Source: Streptomyces sp. NBC_00250
GTDB taxonomy: Bacteria > Actinomycetota > Actinomycetes > Streptomycetales > Streptomycetaceae
Length of the DNA stretch: 64,000 bases
Direction of reading: 5' to 3'
NCBI RefSeq assembly: GCF_036192275.1
Contig: NZ_CP108088.1
Coordinates: 3,225,501 to 3,289,500 of the forward strand
The notes below the pieces were generated by a model. That model was given only the letters and a program-made list of their open reading frames with translations, was not told the DNA's origin and did not search any database. The position numbers were made by a program, and so were the translations under genes. Within the stretch, counting starts at the first letter, position 1. Each line of letters starts with the position of its first letter. Positions 33,915 through 42,470 of the stretch are shown in pieces.

Positions 33915-34922
33915 GTGCTGCTGTCGTGCGCCCTGGTCTGGGCGGGGTTCCTCGCCCTGCACCTCGCGCTGAACGGGCGCTGGTGGCCCTGGCTCGCGGT
34001 CTCCCTGCTGCCGCCGCTCGTCTTCGCCGCCGTCCCGCTGGCCCTGCTCGCCGCCGCCGCGGCGACCGGCGGGTGGGCGGCGGGGGCACTCGCCGCGGGC
34101 TGTCTGCTCGCGGGCTGGACGCAGAACGGGATCAACCCGCGGGCACTGGCCCGTCGTTCGGACGCCGCGGAGGGGCTGCGGCTCGTCTCCTGGAACACCC
34201 AGCACTGGAACCAGGGCGGCGACCCCGAGCGCTTCTACTCCTTCCTGCGCTCCCTAGCGGCGGACGTCTACGTCCTCCAGGAGTACCTGAACGGCTTCGA
34301 GGGCGGCGAGGTCTGGGACATCGACGACGAGGAGCGGATCCGGGCGGCGTTCCCCGAACACCACCTGGCCGTGGACAACAACTCGGTGACGCTGTCCCGG
34401 TTCCCGCCCGTCGGCCCGCCCGTGCCGGTCGGCGCCTGCTCGCTCCGGGTGGACCTGCGGATCGGCGACGGGATCCTGTCCACGTACAACGTCCACATCC
34501 CGGTGCAGCTGACGGTGATGAACCCGCTGCGCCCGGCCTTCCTGCGGGACATGCGGCGGCGGGCCGCCGCCCGCGACCGGGAGTACACGGCGCTCGTCGC
34601 GGACCTGCGGGACAATCCGCACCCGGTCCTGGTGACCGGCGACTTCAACACCAGCGCGGCCATCGGGGACATCCGCCGGATGCGCGGGACGCGCGGGGCG
34701 CACGGCTCGCTGCGCGACGCGATCGGGGTCTGCCGCTCGCTCTGTCCCGCCAGTTGGAACGCCCGTGCGCGGCTGCGGCTCTGGCGGATCGACTGGGCGT
34801 TCACCGGTGGCGGTGCCCGGGTCGGCTCGTACCGCTTCGTCGATGCGGCCGGCCTGTCGGACCACCTGGTCCAGGAACTGACAGTCACCACCCCCCACCT
34901 GCGAGAAAGAGGGAAGAACTGA
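33915..34922 (+). CDS. Membrane-anchored endonuclease/exonuclease/phosphatase-fold protein 2
   Basis: 335 residues. Two hydrophobic segments (about 1-20 and 25-65, LAVSLLPPLVFAAVPLALLA) precede an EEP domain with LVSWNTQHWNQ, YVLQEYLNG, TYNVHIPVQ, LVTGDFNTSA and LSDHLVQ, so all catalytic positions seen in the upstream paralogue are kept. It starts 4 bp after that gene and ends with TGATG, overlapping the next start by 1 nt. Tandem duplication followed by divergence is likely; the pair may act on two different bonds. Confidence 0.85.
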   Translation: MLLSCALVWAGFLALHLALNGRWWPWLAVSLLPPLVFAAVPLALLAAAAATGGWAAGALAAGCLLAGWTQNGINPRALARRSDAAEGLRLVSWNTQHWNQGGDPERFYSFLRSLAADVYVLQEYLNGFEGGEVWDIDDEERIRAAFPEHHLAVDNNSVTLSRFPPVGPPVPVGACSLRVDLRIGDGILSTYNVHIPVQLTVMNPLRPAFLRDMRRRAAARDREYTALVADLRDNPHPVLVTGDFNTSAAIGDIRRMRGTRGAHGSLRDAIGVCRSLCPASWNARARLRLWRIDWAFTGGGARVGSYRFVDAAGLSDHLVQELTVTTPHLRERGKN

Positions 34923-35887
34923 TGGAGTACACCAACCTGGGCGGCCCCGAGGGCCCTCGCGTGAGCACGCTGTGCCTCGGCACCCTGCCGTTCGGCACCC
35001 GGATCGACGAGGCCGCCGCCTTCGCCGTCCTCGACCGTTTCCACGAGGCGGGCGGCACCTTCATCGACACCGCCAACACGTACGCCTTCTGGGAGCCGGG
35101 GGCGACGGGCGCCGAGAGCGAGCTGGTCATCGGCCGCTGGCTGCGCAGCCGGGGCGTCCGGGACGAGATGGTGCTGGCCACCAAGGTCGGCGCGCTGCCG
35201 GACCCGCCCGGTTCGGCCTGGCCGGAGTGCGCGGAGGGGCTCTCGGCCCCCGTGCTGCAGCGCCAGGTGGAGGAGAGCCTGCGGAACCTCGGCACGGACC
35301 GGATCGATCTCTACTACGCGCACATCGACGACCGGCGGACGCCGGTCGCGGAGACCATGGGCGCCTTCGGCGAGCTGGAGGACACGGGGAAGATCGGCCG
35401 GGCCGGCTGCTCCAACTTCGCGGCCTGGCGGATCGAGGAGTCCCGGGGCGCGGCGGTGGCCGCCGGGGTGCCGGACTACGCGGCCGTGCAGCAGCGGTAC
35501 ACCTATCTGCGGCCGCGCCCCGGCGCGGAGTTCGGGGTGAACCCGCATGCCTCGGAGGAGCTGCTCGACTATCTGGGGACGCGGCCGGAGCTGACGTTCA
35601 CGGCGTACACGACCCAGCTGACGGGGGCGTACACCGATCCGGCCAAGGAGGTGCCGGAGCAGTACCGGCACGAGGGTTCGGAGCGGCGGCTCAAGGTGCT
35701 CGCGGAGGTCGCGGCCGAGCTCGGGGTGACCGCCAACCAGGTGGTCCTGGCATGGGCGTCGGGCGGTGAGCTGCCCGTGCTGCCGGTGATCGGGGCGAGT
35801 TCGACGGAGCAGCTGGACGAGACGCTCGGCGCGGTGGGCCTGCGTCTGGACGCGGAGCTGAGGAAGCGGCTCGACGATGTCGACTGA
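34922..35887 (+). CDS. Aldo/keto reductase
   Basis: 321 residues, a TIM-barrel NADPH-dependent oxidoreductase. Motifs: LCLGTLPFGT, FIDTANTYAFWE (Asp and Tyr of the tetrad), MVLATKVGAL (Lys), IDLYYAHIDDRRT (His) and GRAGCSNFAAW. The NADP-binding end is PVLPVIGASSTEQLDE. In this unit it could reduce or oxidise a sugar carbon before amination (inference). The start is the ATG within TGATG; the 3' end overlaps the MMPL gene by 11 nt. Confidence 0.92.
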   Translation: MEYTNLGGPEGPRVSTLCLGTLPFGTRIDEAAAFAVLDRFHEAGGTFIDTANTYAFWEPGATGAESELVIGRWLRSRGVRDEMVLATKVGALPDPPGSAWPECAEGLSAPVLQRQVEESLRNLGTDRIDLYYAHIDDRRTPVAETMGAFGELEDTGKIGRAGCSNFAAWRIEESRGAAVAAGVPDYAAVQQRYTYLRPRPGAEFGVNPHASEELLDYLGTRPELTFTAYTTQLTGAYTDPAKEVPEQYRHEGSERRLKVLAEVAAELGVTANQVVLAWASGGELPVLPVIGASSTEQLDETLGAVGLRLDAELRKRLDDVD

Positions 35888-37805
35888 ACAGACGTTTCGG
35901 ATACGGGAGTTCGCGCTGCGCCACCGGGTGGCCGTCGGGGTGGCCTGGGTGCTGGCGCTGCTGCTCGGCGGCGTGGTGGCGGTGCTGGGCCTCGGCCGGC
36001 TCGACCAGTCGTTCACCGCGTCCGGCGGGCCCGGTCACCGGGCGAACCAGGCGATCCAGGAGCGGTACGGGAACGGGGCGGCCGTCGCCCCGCTGGTCGC
36101 GGTCGCGACCTGGCCGGCGGCCACGGACGTACGGGCCCCGGAGGCGGCCGGGCGGTTCGCGTCCGTCGTGGAGCGGGCGGCGGGCCCGGGCGCCCGGACG
36201 GTCTCGTACGCGGGCACGGGCGACGAGGGCTTCCTCGGGGCGGACGGCCGGACCGTGTACGCGCTGGTCTACCCGGGCGCCGGGAAGCCGGATCTGGCGG
36301 GGCTCGCGGCCGTCGAGGAGGCGGCGGGCACGCTGCGCACGGGGCTTCGGTCGGCGCTGCCGGAGGCCCGGATCGAGGTGACGGGCGGGCTGCCGCTCCA
36401 GCACGACAGCGCGGTGGCGGGGCCGGACACGGTGGCCCTCGCGGTGAAGGCGGCCTGCGCGATCGGGCTGCTGGTGCTCCTCGTCCTGGCGTTCCGTTCG
36501 CCGCTCGGGGCCCTGGCGCCGCTGCTGCTCGCCGGGGTGACGGCGGTGGGGGCGCTGGTCCTGGTGGAGGCGGTGGCCGGGTTCACCGAGATCAGCTTCG
36601 TCGTGGTGTACCTGGTGCCGGTCACGGCGCTCGTCCTCGCGGTGCACCGTTGGGCGCAGCCGCCGGAGACCGGCGCCCGGCCGGCGGTGGCGGCCGGTGC
36701 GGCGGGGGCGGCGGCCTGTGTGGTCCTGGCGTTCTTCCCGGCGTCGTTCCTGCGCTCGGTGGGGATCGCGGGGCTCGCGGTGTGGGTGGTGGGCACGGCG
36801 GCGACGCTGACCCTGGCGCCGGTGCTCCGCTCGATGGCCCCCCGGACGCGGATCGGCCGCGCCCCCGTCGCCCGACCGGCCGGGCGATCCTTCGCGGCGG
36901 TCGGCCTGGCCCTCCTCGTCCTCCTCGCCGGTGCGGCCACGCAGCTGCGGGTGGGCAATCCGGAGGCCCACGCCCTGGTGGCGAGCGGCCCCGCCCGCGA
37001 CGGTCTCGACCGGCTCACGGCGGCCGGGGTGCCGTCGGGGGTCCTGAATCCGCTGGAGGTCCTGGTCCCCGAGGGCGCGGACGCGGAAGCGGTGGCCGCG
37101 CGGGCGGCCCGGGTCCCGGGGGTGCTGCTCGCGGCGGCCCCGCCGGCGGCCGACTGGCGCCGTGCGGGTTCGGCCGTGGTCGTGGTCGTACCGGCGGAGG
37201 AACCGATGACGGCGGCGGGCGCGGCGACGGTGACGGCGCTGCGGTCGGCCCTGGCGGGAGGAACGAACGCCCCGGGAGGTACGCGTGCCCCCACCCTCGT
37301 CGGCGGCTCCGGCGTGGTGGACCGCGACCTCGTGGAAGGCGTCTACGGGCTCCTCCCCTACGCGGCCCCGGCAGCCGCCCTGGCCGCATTCGGAGTTCTC
37401 GCCGCCCTCACCGCGGCGGGCGCCGCCTTCCGTGCCGTCCTCGGCGCGCTGCTCGCCGCCGCCGCGTCGGCGGGCGCGCTCACCGTCCTGTGGCAGTGGG
37501 GCCCGCCCGGCACCGGAGCCGTCACCGGCTGGGTCCCCCTCGTCGTGGGTGCCTTCGCCTTCTGTGTGTCGCTCGACCGCTCGGTGGCCTCGGCGGCGGG
37601 CGGCCCCTCGGGGGCGGGAGCCGTGGCGGCCTGCGCGGGCGCGCTCGCGGTGCTCGCGGTCGGGATCGGCCCGCAGGTCGAACTGGCCCTGCTCGTCTCG
37701 GGGTTCGCGATGGCGGCGGTCCTCGACGCATCAGTCGGCCGGTACGGCGCCCGGCCGGTGCTCGACGCTCGCCCCGTACCCCGGAGTTCACCACGATTGG
37801 TCTAG
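35877..37805 (+). CDS. MMPL family transporter, short form
   Basis: 642 residues, RND/MMPL type. One N-terminal helix (RVAVGVAWVLALLLGGVVAV), a first extracytoplasmic domain (about 45-185), helices with FRSPLGALAPLLLAGVTAV, a second extracytoplasmic domain (about 350-475) and a final helix group. The usual second RND box (DY-type) is weak: the C-terminal helices carry LDRS in place of a typical proton-relay motif. MMPL proteins export lipids and glycolipids in actinobacteria. It closes the ten-gene unit; a dre box overlaps its stop. Confidence 0.85.
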   Translation: MSTEQTFRIREFALRHRVAVGVAWVLALLLGGVVAVLGLGRLDQSFTASGGPGHRANQAIQERYGNGAAVAPLVAVATWPAATDVRAPEAAGRFASVVERAAGPGARTVSYAGTGDEGFLGADGRTVYALVYPGAGKPDLAGLAAVEEAAGTLRTGLRSALPEARIEVTGGLPLQHDSAVAGPDTVALAVKAACAIGLLVLLVLAFRSPLGALAPLLLAGVTAVGALVLVEAVAGFTEISFVVVYLVPVTALVLAVHRWAQPPETGARPAVAAGAAGAAACVVLAFFPASFLRSVGIAGLAVWVVGTAATLTLAPVLRSMAPRTRIGRAPVARPAGRSFAAVGLALLVLLAGAATQLRVGNPEAHALVASGPARDGLDRLTAAGVPSGVLNPLEVLVPEGADAEAVAARAARVPGVLLAAAPPAADWRRAGSAVVVVVPAEEPMTAAGAATVTALRSALAGGTNAPGGTRAPTLVGGSGVVDRDLVEGVYGLLPYAAPAAALAAFGVLAALTAAGAAFRAVLGALLAAAASAGALTVLWQWGPPGTGAVTGWVPLVVGAFAFCVSLDRSVASAAGGPSGAGAVAACAGALAVLAVGIGPQVELALLVSGFAMAAVLDASVGRYGARPVLDARPVPRSSPRLV

Positions 37806-37809
37806 ACCT
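37798..37809. promoter_or_regulatory. DasR (dre) box before the TrmB/LuxR-type regulator
   Basis: TGGTCTAGACCT matches the dre core at 11 of 12 positions and overlaps the MMPL stop codon. It lies 87 bp upstream of the regulator gene, a normal promoter distance. Confidence 0.65.
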
Positions 37810-37895
37810 AGAGGGCACCTCCCCCATAGCATCGACGACCGCGATCACGAATGCGAGCGATCGCGCGACGGAACGTGACGAGGGGGAGATACCGG

Positions 37896-38879
37896 ATGCT
37901 GGAGGCGCTCGGCATAAAGGAGTCGACGGAAGCCGTCTACCGTCTGCTCCTGGAGCGACCCGAGTACGACGTGACGGAGATGGCTGCCCACCTGGGCCGC
38001 CCCGAGCCCGAGGTCCGCGAGGCGCTCGCCTGTCTCGCGGACCTCAAGCTCGTCCTGATGGACGACTCCTCGGGCGAGGCCGCGCCCTTCAACCCGGACG
38101 TCGGCTTCTCCTTCCTGCTCTCCCGCGCCGAGGCGGAGCTGAGCAAGCGCAAGCGCCAGGTCGAGCAGGCCGGCCGGGCCGTGGCCGGCATCCTCGCCTC
38201 GTACGCGGACCACCCCGAACCGGGCGTCCGGCACGACCTCGTGGACCGCATCACCGGCCTCGACAACGTCCGCGAGCGCCTGGAGGACCTGGCCGCGAAC
38301 GCCCGCACCGAGTGCCTCTCGCTGCTCCCGGGCGGGGCGCAGCTCCCCGACACGATGGACGCGAGCCAGCCGCTCGACCAACTCGCCCTGGAACGCGGGG
38401 TGAAGATCCGGTCGATCTACCAGGAGAGCTTCCGCAACGACCCGCCGACCGTCGAGTACGTCCGCTGGTACTGCGAACTCGGCGGCGAGGCGCGGACCGT
38501 GCCCGTGGTGCCGATGCTCATGGTGATCGTCGACCGCGAGGCGGCGCTCGTCCCGGTCGATCCGGAGGACGGCCGCGCGGGCGCCCTCGAAGTGCGCAGT
38601 CCCGGCCTGGTGCACGCGCTCGTGGTGCTCTTCGACCGCCTCTGGGACGCGGGCACGCCCTTCGGTGAGTCCCCGCGCCGCGACGAGCACGACCTCTCGC
38701 CGCAGGAGCGGGAGTTGCTCATGCTGCTCGGCATCGGCTGCACGGACGACATCGCGGCCCGACGGCTCGGGATCTCGCTGCGGACCGTGCGCCGGATGAG
38801 CTCGGAGCTGATGAACCGGCTCGGCGCGCGCAGCCGGTTCGAGGCGGGGGTGCGAGCCGCCAAGGAGGGCTGGCTCTGA
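37896..38879 (+). CDS. TrmB-like / LuxR-type helix-turn-helix regulator
   Basis: 327 residues. The N-terminus is a TrmB-like winged HTH (LLERPEYDVTEMAAHLGRPE), the centre a PLD-like domain (about 105-240) and the C-terminus a LuxR HTH (DIAARRLGISLRTVRRMSSE). This orphan architecture is common in Streptomyces; some members control secondary metabolism. The ATG at 37896 follows GAGGGGGAG. The upstream dre box links it to aminosugar status. Neighbouring targets could be the unit upstream or the symporter genes downstream. Confidence 0.88.
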   Translation: MLEALGIKESTEAVYRLLLERPEYDVTEMAAHLGRPEPEVREALACLADLKLVLMDDSSGEAAPFNPDVGFSFLLSRAEAELSKRKRQVEQAGRAVAGILASYADHPEPGVRHDLVDRITGLDNVRERLEDLAANARTECLSLLPGGAQLPDTMDASQPLDQLALERGVKIRSIYQESFRNDPPTVEYVRWYCELGGEARTVPVVPMLMVIVDREAALVPVDPEDGRAGALEVRSPGLVHALVVLFDRLWDAGTPFGESPRRDEHDLSPQERELLMLLGIGCTDDIAARRLGISLRTVRRMSSELMNRLGARSRFEAGVRAAKEGWL

Positions 38880-38950
38880 GGTCCGCGCCGGGGGCGCGCC
38901 GGGGGCCGAGCCGGGGGACCGCTCCCACGAAGGTAACTGACGTAGTCCCA

Positions 38951-38986
38951 TCCGTTATGCGGACGGGGGTTCCATGGAGCGGAACC
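38951..38986. promoter_or_regulatory. Dyads upstream of the DUF3311/symporter operon
   Basis: TCCG-TTATG-CGGA (38951-38963) and GGTTCC-N7-GGAACC (38968-38986) lie in the 163-bp gap before the DUF3311 gene. They may bind the adjacent regulator; no consensus is known to me. Confidence 0.35.
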
Positions 38987-39042
38987 GTCCCCTAGATTTC
39001 CCCACCATTACCGAGGTGATCAGTGAGGGGACCGGAATCGCC

Positions 39043-39297
39043 ATGTCAGAAGCGACACAAGGGAAACAACCCACCATCACACCCCTGAGGGTCGTGATCG
39101 CGCTCTGTCTGTTCGCGCCGTTCGTGGCGATGCTCTGGGTGAGCTCGTACGCGAAGGCCGAACCGCTCTTCGCGGGCATCCCGTTCTTCTACTGGTACCA
39201 GATGCTCTGGGTGCTGATCTCCACCGCACTCACCATGATCGCGTACAAGCTGTGGCAGCTGGACCAGCGTGCCCGCAAGGGAGGTGACGCGCGATGA
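39043..39297 (+). CDS. DUF3311 small membrane subunit
   Basis: 84 residues with two membrane helices (VVIALCLFAPFVAMLWVSSY and FYWYQMLWVLISTALTMIAY). DUF3311 proteins precede sodium:solute symporters of the MctP type and are thought to be accessory subunits. The ATG at 39043 is used; an in-frame GTG at 39016 is possible. Its TGA overlaps the symporter ATG (ATGA), indicating coupled synthesis. Confidence 0.85.
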   Translation: MSEATQGKQPTITPLRVVIALCLFAPFVAMLWVSSYAKAEPLFAGIPFFYWYQMLWVLISTALTMIAYKLWQLDQRARKGGDAR

Positions 39298-40919
39298 AGG
39301 ACGGCGTCAACGGCGTGGCACTCGCCGTCTTCATCTTCTTCTTCCTGGCCGTCACGGTCATGGGATTCCTCGCCTCGCGCTGGCGCAGGGCGGAGAACGA
39401 GAACAGCCTCGACGAATGGGGTCTGGGCGGGCGCTCGTTCGGCACCTGGGTGACCTGGTTCCTGCTCGGCGGCGACCTCTACACCGCGTACACCTTCGTC
39501 GCCGTCCCGGCGGCCATCTACGCGGCGGGCGCCGCGGGCTTCTTCGCCGTCCCGTACACGATCCTGGTCTACCCGCTGATCTTCACCTTCCTGCCGCGCC
39601 TCTGGTCGGTCTCGCACAAGCACGGGTACGTCACCACCTCGGACTTCGTGCGCGGCCGCTGGGACTCCAAGGGCCTCTCCCTCGCGGTGGCGGTCACCGG
39701 CATCCTCGCCACCATGCCGTACATCGCGCTCCAGCTCGTCGGCATCCAGGCCGTCCTGGACGTGATGGGCGTCGGCGGCGGCGAGAACACCCACTGGTTC
39801 ATCAAGGACCTGCCGCTGCTCATCGCCTTCGGTGTCCTCGCGGCGTACACGTACTCCTCGGGTCTGCGCGCCCCCGCGCTCATCGCCTTCGTCAAGGACA
39901 CCCTGATCTACATCGTCATCGCGGTGGCGATCATCTACATCCCGATCAAGCTGGGCGGCTTCGACGAGATCTTCGCCAAGGCGGGCGAGGCGTACGCGCA
40001 GACCAACCCGGCGACCGGCAAGCCGCGCGGCGCGCTGGTGCCGGGCGAGATGGGCCAGTGGGGCTACGCGACCCTCGCGCTCGGCTCGGCGCTCGCGCTC
40101 TTCATGTACCCGCACTCCATCACGGCGACCCTGTCGTCCCGGAGCCGTGAGGTCATCCGCCGCAACACCACGATCCTGCCGCTGTACTCGCTGATGCTGG
40201 GCCTGCTCGCGCTGCTCGGCTTCATGGCGATCGCCGCCGGTATCCAGGTGAAGAACGGCCAGCTCGCCATCCCGCAGCTCTTCGAGACGATGTTCCCGGA
40301 CTGGTTCGCGGGCGTCGCGTTCGCCGCGATCGGCATCGGCGCGCTCGTCCCGGCCGCGATCATGTCGATCGCCGCGGCCAACCTCTTCACCCGCAACATC
40401 TACAAGGACTTCATCAAGCCGAACGCCACCCCGGCCCAGGAGACCAAGGTCTCCAAGCTGGTCTCGCTCCTGGTGAAGGTCGGCGCGCTCGCCTTCGTCC
40501 TCACCATGGACAAGACGGTCGCGATCAACTTCCAGCTGCTCGGCGGCATCTGGATCCTGCAGACCTTCCCGGCCCTCGTCGGCGGTCTGTTCACCCGCTG
40601 GTTCCACCGCTGGGCGCTGCTCGCCGGCTGGGCCGTCGGCATGATCTACGGCACGGTCGCCGCCTACGGGGTGGCGAGCCCGACCCAGAAGCACTTCGGC
40701 GGCTCCTCCGCGGAGATCCCGGGCATCGGCGAGATCGGCTACATCGGTCTCACCGCCTTCGTCCTCAACGTCGTCGTCACGGTCGTCCTGACCTTCGTCC
40801 TCAAGGCCGTCAAGGCTCCGGAGGGCGTCGACCAGACCTCCCCGGAGGACTACACGGCCGACGCGGGCGACCGCGGGGTCGACACGAAGCTCCCGAAGGT
40901 CGGCGCCGAGACCCACTGA
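39294..40919 (+). CDS. mctP: Sodium:solute symporter, MctP-like monocarboxylate permease
   Basis: 541 residues, SSS family, about 13 membrane helices. Typical stretches: DEWGLGGRSFGTWVTWFLLG, GYVTTSDFVRGRWDSKGLSL and GIGALVPAAIMSIAAANLFTRNIYKDF. Relatives take up lactate, pyruvate, propionate or amino acids with Na+. It forms an operon with DUF3311. The substrate assignment rests on family resemblance only. Confidence 0.88.
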   Translation: MKDGVNGVALAVFIFFFLAVTVMGFLASRWRRAENENSLDEWGLGGRSFGTWVTWFLLGGDLYTAYTFVAVPAAIYAAGAAGFFAVPYTILVYPLIFTFLPRLWSVSHKHGYVTTSDFVRGRWDSKGLSLAVAVTGILATMPYIALQLVGIQAVLDVMGVGGGENTHWFIKDLPLLIAFGVLAAYTYSSGLRAPALIAFVKDTLIYIVIAVAIIYIPIKLGGFDEIFAKAGEAYAQTNPATGKPRGALVPGEMGQWGYATLALGSALALFMYPHSITATLSSRSREVIRRNTTILPLYSLMLGLLALLGFMAIAAGIQVKNGQLAIPQLFETMFPDWFAGVAFAAIGIGALVPAAIMSIAAANLFTRNIYKDFIKPNATPAQETKVSKLVSLLVKVGALAFVLTMDKTVAINFQLLGGIWILQTFPALVGGLFTRWFHRWALLAGWAVGMIYGTVAAYGVASPTQKHFGGSSAEIPGIGEIGYIGLTAFVLNVVVTVVLTFVLKAVKAPEGVDQTSPEDYTADAGDRGVDTKLPKVGAETH

Positions 40920-40936
40920 TCCACCGCCCGACCTGA

Positions 40937-40977
40937 CGAAGGCCGCCCTGCTTCCCCCGGAGGCATGGCGGCCTTCG
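40937..40977 (+). terminator. Terminator after the symporter gene
   Basis: An 11-bp stem (40937-40947 with 40967-40977) with a 19-nt loop lies 18 bp after the stop. Confidence 0.7.
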
Positions 40978-41002
40978 CCGTACGTGCGCGAGGATGCGGG
41001 AC

Positions 41003-41605
41003 ATGCGGATCGGACCACGCCTCACCCTGCTCGCCCTGCTCCCCCTCGCGCTCGCCGTCACCGGCTGCGGCACCGAGACGGCGGGCGAACGCCCGACGCC
41101 CGGCCCGGCCGAGCTGGACGCCCGCGCCCGCTGGGCGCAGACCGACACCGACCACGTGTACGTCACCGAGGCCGAGGGCTTCGAGCCGGCCCCGATGGGG
41201 GCGGGGGTCGTCGGCGACGACGGTTTCCAGGTCGCGTACGTCTCGAAGGAAGGCGTCCGGCTCACCGTCTCCGCCGAGCGCCGCCCGTTCTCGGCGAAGG
41301 AGTGCGCCGCGAGCACCGCCGAGCAGGACAGCTGTGTCCGGGACGGCGCCCGGTGGTACCTGCGGTCCGCCGAACGGCACGCGTACGTGAGCAACGAGAA
41401 GGGGCTGCGCGTCGAGGTCGCCGCCCCGCTCACGATGGACCGGAAGGCGCTCAAGGGCGCCGCCGAGCGCGCCCACCACGCCGACGCGGCCGAGCTCGAC
41501 GCCGTCCTGCCGAAGCAGGCCGGCACCGGGCAGCCCGTCGAGCGGGGCGACCTGCCGCCGGTCGGTGACGGCGCCCCCGACAACTCGGTGGGGGCCGGCG
41601 GCTGA
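41003..41605 (+). CDS. Putative lipoprotein
   Basis: 200 residues. A lipoprotein signal MRIGPRLTLLALLPLALAV ends at lipobox AVTGC, giving lipid-modified Cys near residue 23. The mature part is Glu/Arg/Ala-rich, with two Cys (KECAASTAEQDSC) that may form a disulphide, and no recognised domain. GAGGA lies 8 nt before the ATG at 41003, which favours it over the ATG at 40994. It stands alone after the symporter terminator. Confidence 0.8.
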   Translation: MRIGPRLTLLALLPLALAVTGCGTETAGERPTPGPAELDARARWAQTDTDHVYVTEAEGFEPAPMGAGVVGDDGFQVAYVSKEGVRLTVSAERRPFSAKECAASTAEQDSCVRDGARWYLRSAERHAYVSNEKGLRVEVAAPLTMDRKALKGAAERAHHADAAELDAVLPKQAGTGQPVERGDLPPVGDGAPDNSVGAGG

Positions 41606-41648
41606 GACGCACTGGGGGCGAGTGGCCGGCCGGAGGCACACTTCCCCC

Positions 41649-42149
41649 ATGGACTTCACGATCAGGGCGGTACGGCCCGAGGAGTACGAAGCGCTCGGTG
41701 AGCTCACCGCGGGGACCTATCTGACCGACGGACTGCTGAAGTACGGCGCGGAGGACTCGTATCTGCACGTGCTGCGGGACACGGCACGGCGGGCGCGCGA
41801 GAGCGAGGTGCTCGTCGCCGAGGACGGCGACGGGCGGCTCCTCGGCGGGGTGACCTTCGCCACCGGCGCCACTCCCTGGGCGGACATCGCGGTGGAGGGC
41901 GAGGCCGAGTTCCGGATGCTCGTGGTCTCCCGGGAGGCCCGCGGCCGGGGCGTCGGAGAGGCCCTCGTACGGGCCTGTATCGAGCGGGCACGGGCGCTTC
42001 CCGGGTGCCGCCGCATCGTGCTGTCCACGGACGCCTCGATGGTCTCCGCGCACCGGATCTACGAGCGTCTGGGCTTCGTCCGGACCCCGGACCGGGACTG
42101 GGAGCCGATCCCCGACCACCGCCTGCGCACCTACGCCTTGGAGTTCTGA
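41649..42149 (+). CDS. GNAT family N-acetyltransferase
   Basis: 166 residues, a complete GNAT fold: MDFTIRAVRPEEYEALGEL, strand FRMLVVSREARGRGVGEALV with the R-G-x-G-V-G acetyl-CoA loop, and the C-terminal RIYERLGFVRTP. The acceptor is unknown. The ATG at 41649 starts the conserved domain. It lies immediately upstream of the nrdAB regulatory region in the same direction; the NrdR-like boxes begin 15 bp after its stop. Confidence 0.9.
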   Translation: MDFTIRAVRPEEYEALGELTAGTYLTDGLLKYGAEDSYLHVLRDTARRARESEVLVAEDGDGRLLGGVTFATGATPWADIAVEGEAEFRMLVVSREARGRGVGEALVRACIERARALPGCRRIVLSTDASMVSAHRIYERLGFVRTPDRDWEPIPDHRLRTYALEF

Positions 42150-42164
42150 GCCGGGGGGGGCGAC

Positions 42165-42206
42165 ACAACATGTGGGGGGTTCGGCGAGCGACGCCCCCCA
42201 CATGTA
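42165..42206 (+). promoter_or_regulatory. Pair of NrdR-like boxes before nrdAB
   Basis: ACATGTGGGGGG (42169-42180, preceded by ACACA) and CCCCCCACATGT (42195-42206) form a perfect 12-bp dyad, and the two ACATGT centres are 32 bp apart, about three helical turns. Paired boxes with this spacing are the known arrangement for the ATP/dATP-sensing repressor NrdR. The dyad could also fold as a hairpin. Confidence 0.65.
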
Positions 42207-42345
42207 TGCTCATCCTCGCTGTCGACGCAGGGGAATCCGGCGCGAATCCGGAACTGTCCCGCAACGGTGTGCTTCGTACGGATACGACGAATTCGTACGA
42301 GGTGAGTCCGAGGACCTGCCGCCAGCGCGCCCGGTCCGTCCGTTC
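42207..42345 (+). ncRNA. Cobalamin (B12) riboswitch in the nrdAB leader
   Basis: Conserved blocks are visible in order: GGGAATCCGGCGCGAATCCGG, then AACTGTCCCGCAACGGT, a variable arm, and the B12 box GAGTCCGAGGACCTGCC (42304-42320). In S. coelicolor the class I RNR operon is repressed by B12 through this riboswitch because the class II enzyme NrdJ then supplies deoxynucleotides. Edges are approximate. Confidence 0.93.
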
Positions 42346-42470
42346 CGGGTGCCAATGACGTCCGGGCCTCGCGGAGTGGGCCGGTGGAAGCGACGCGTCC
42401 GGCGTTACGGATGCCCGCCTGCCCGCCTTCCCCCGCCGCGGCCCCGAGCCGAGCGAGGGAGAGCCCCCAC

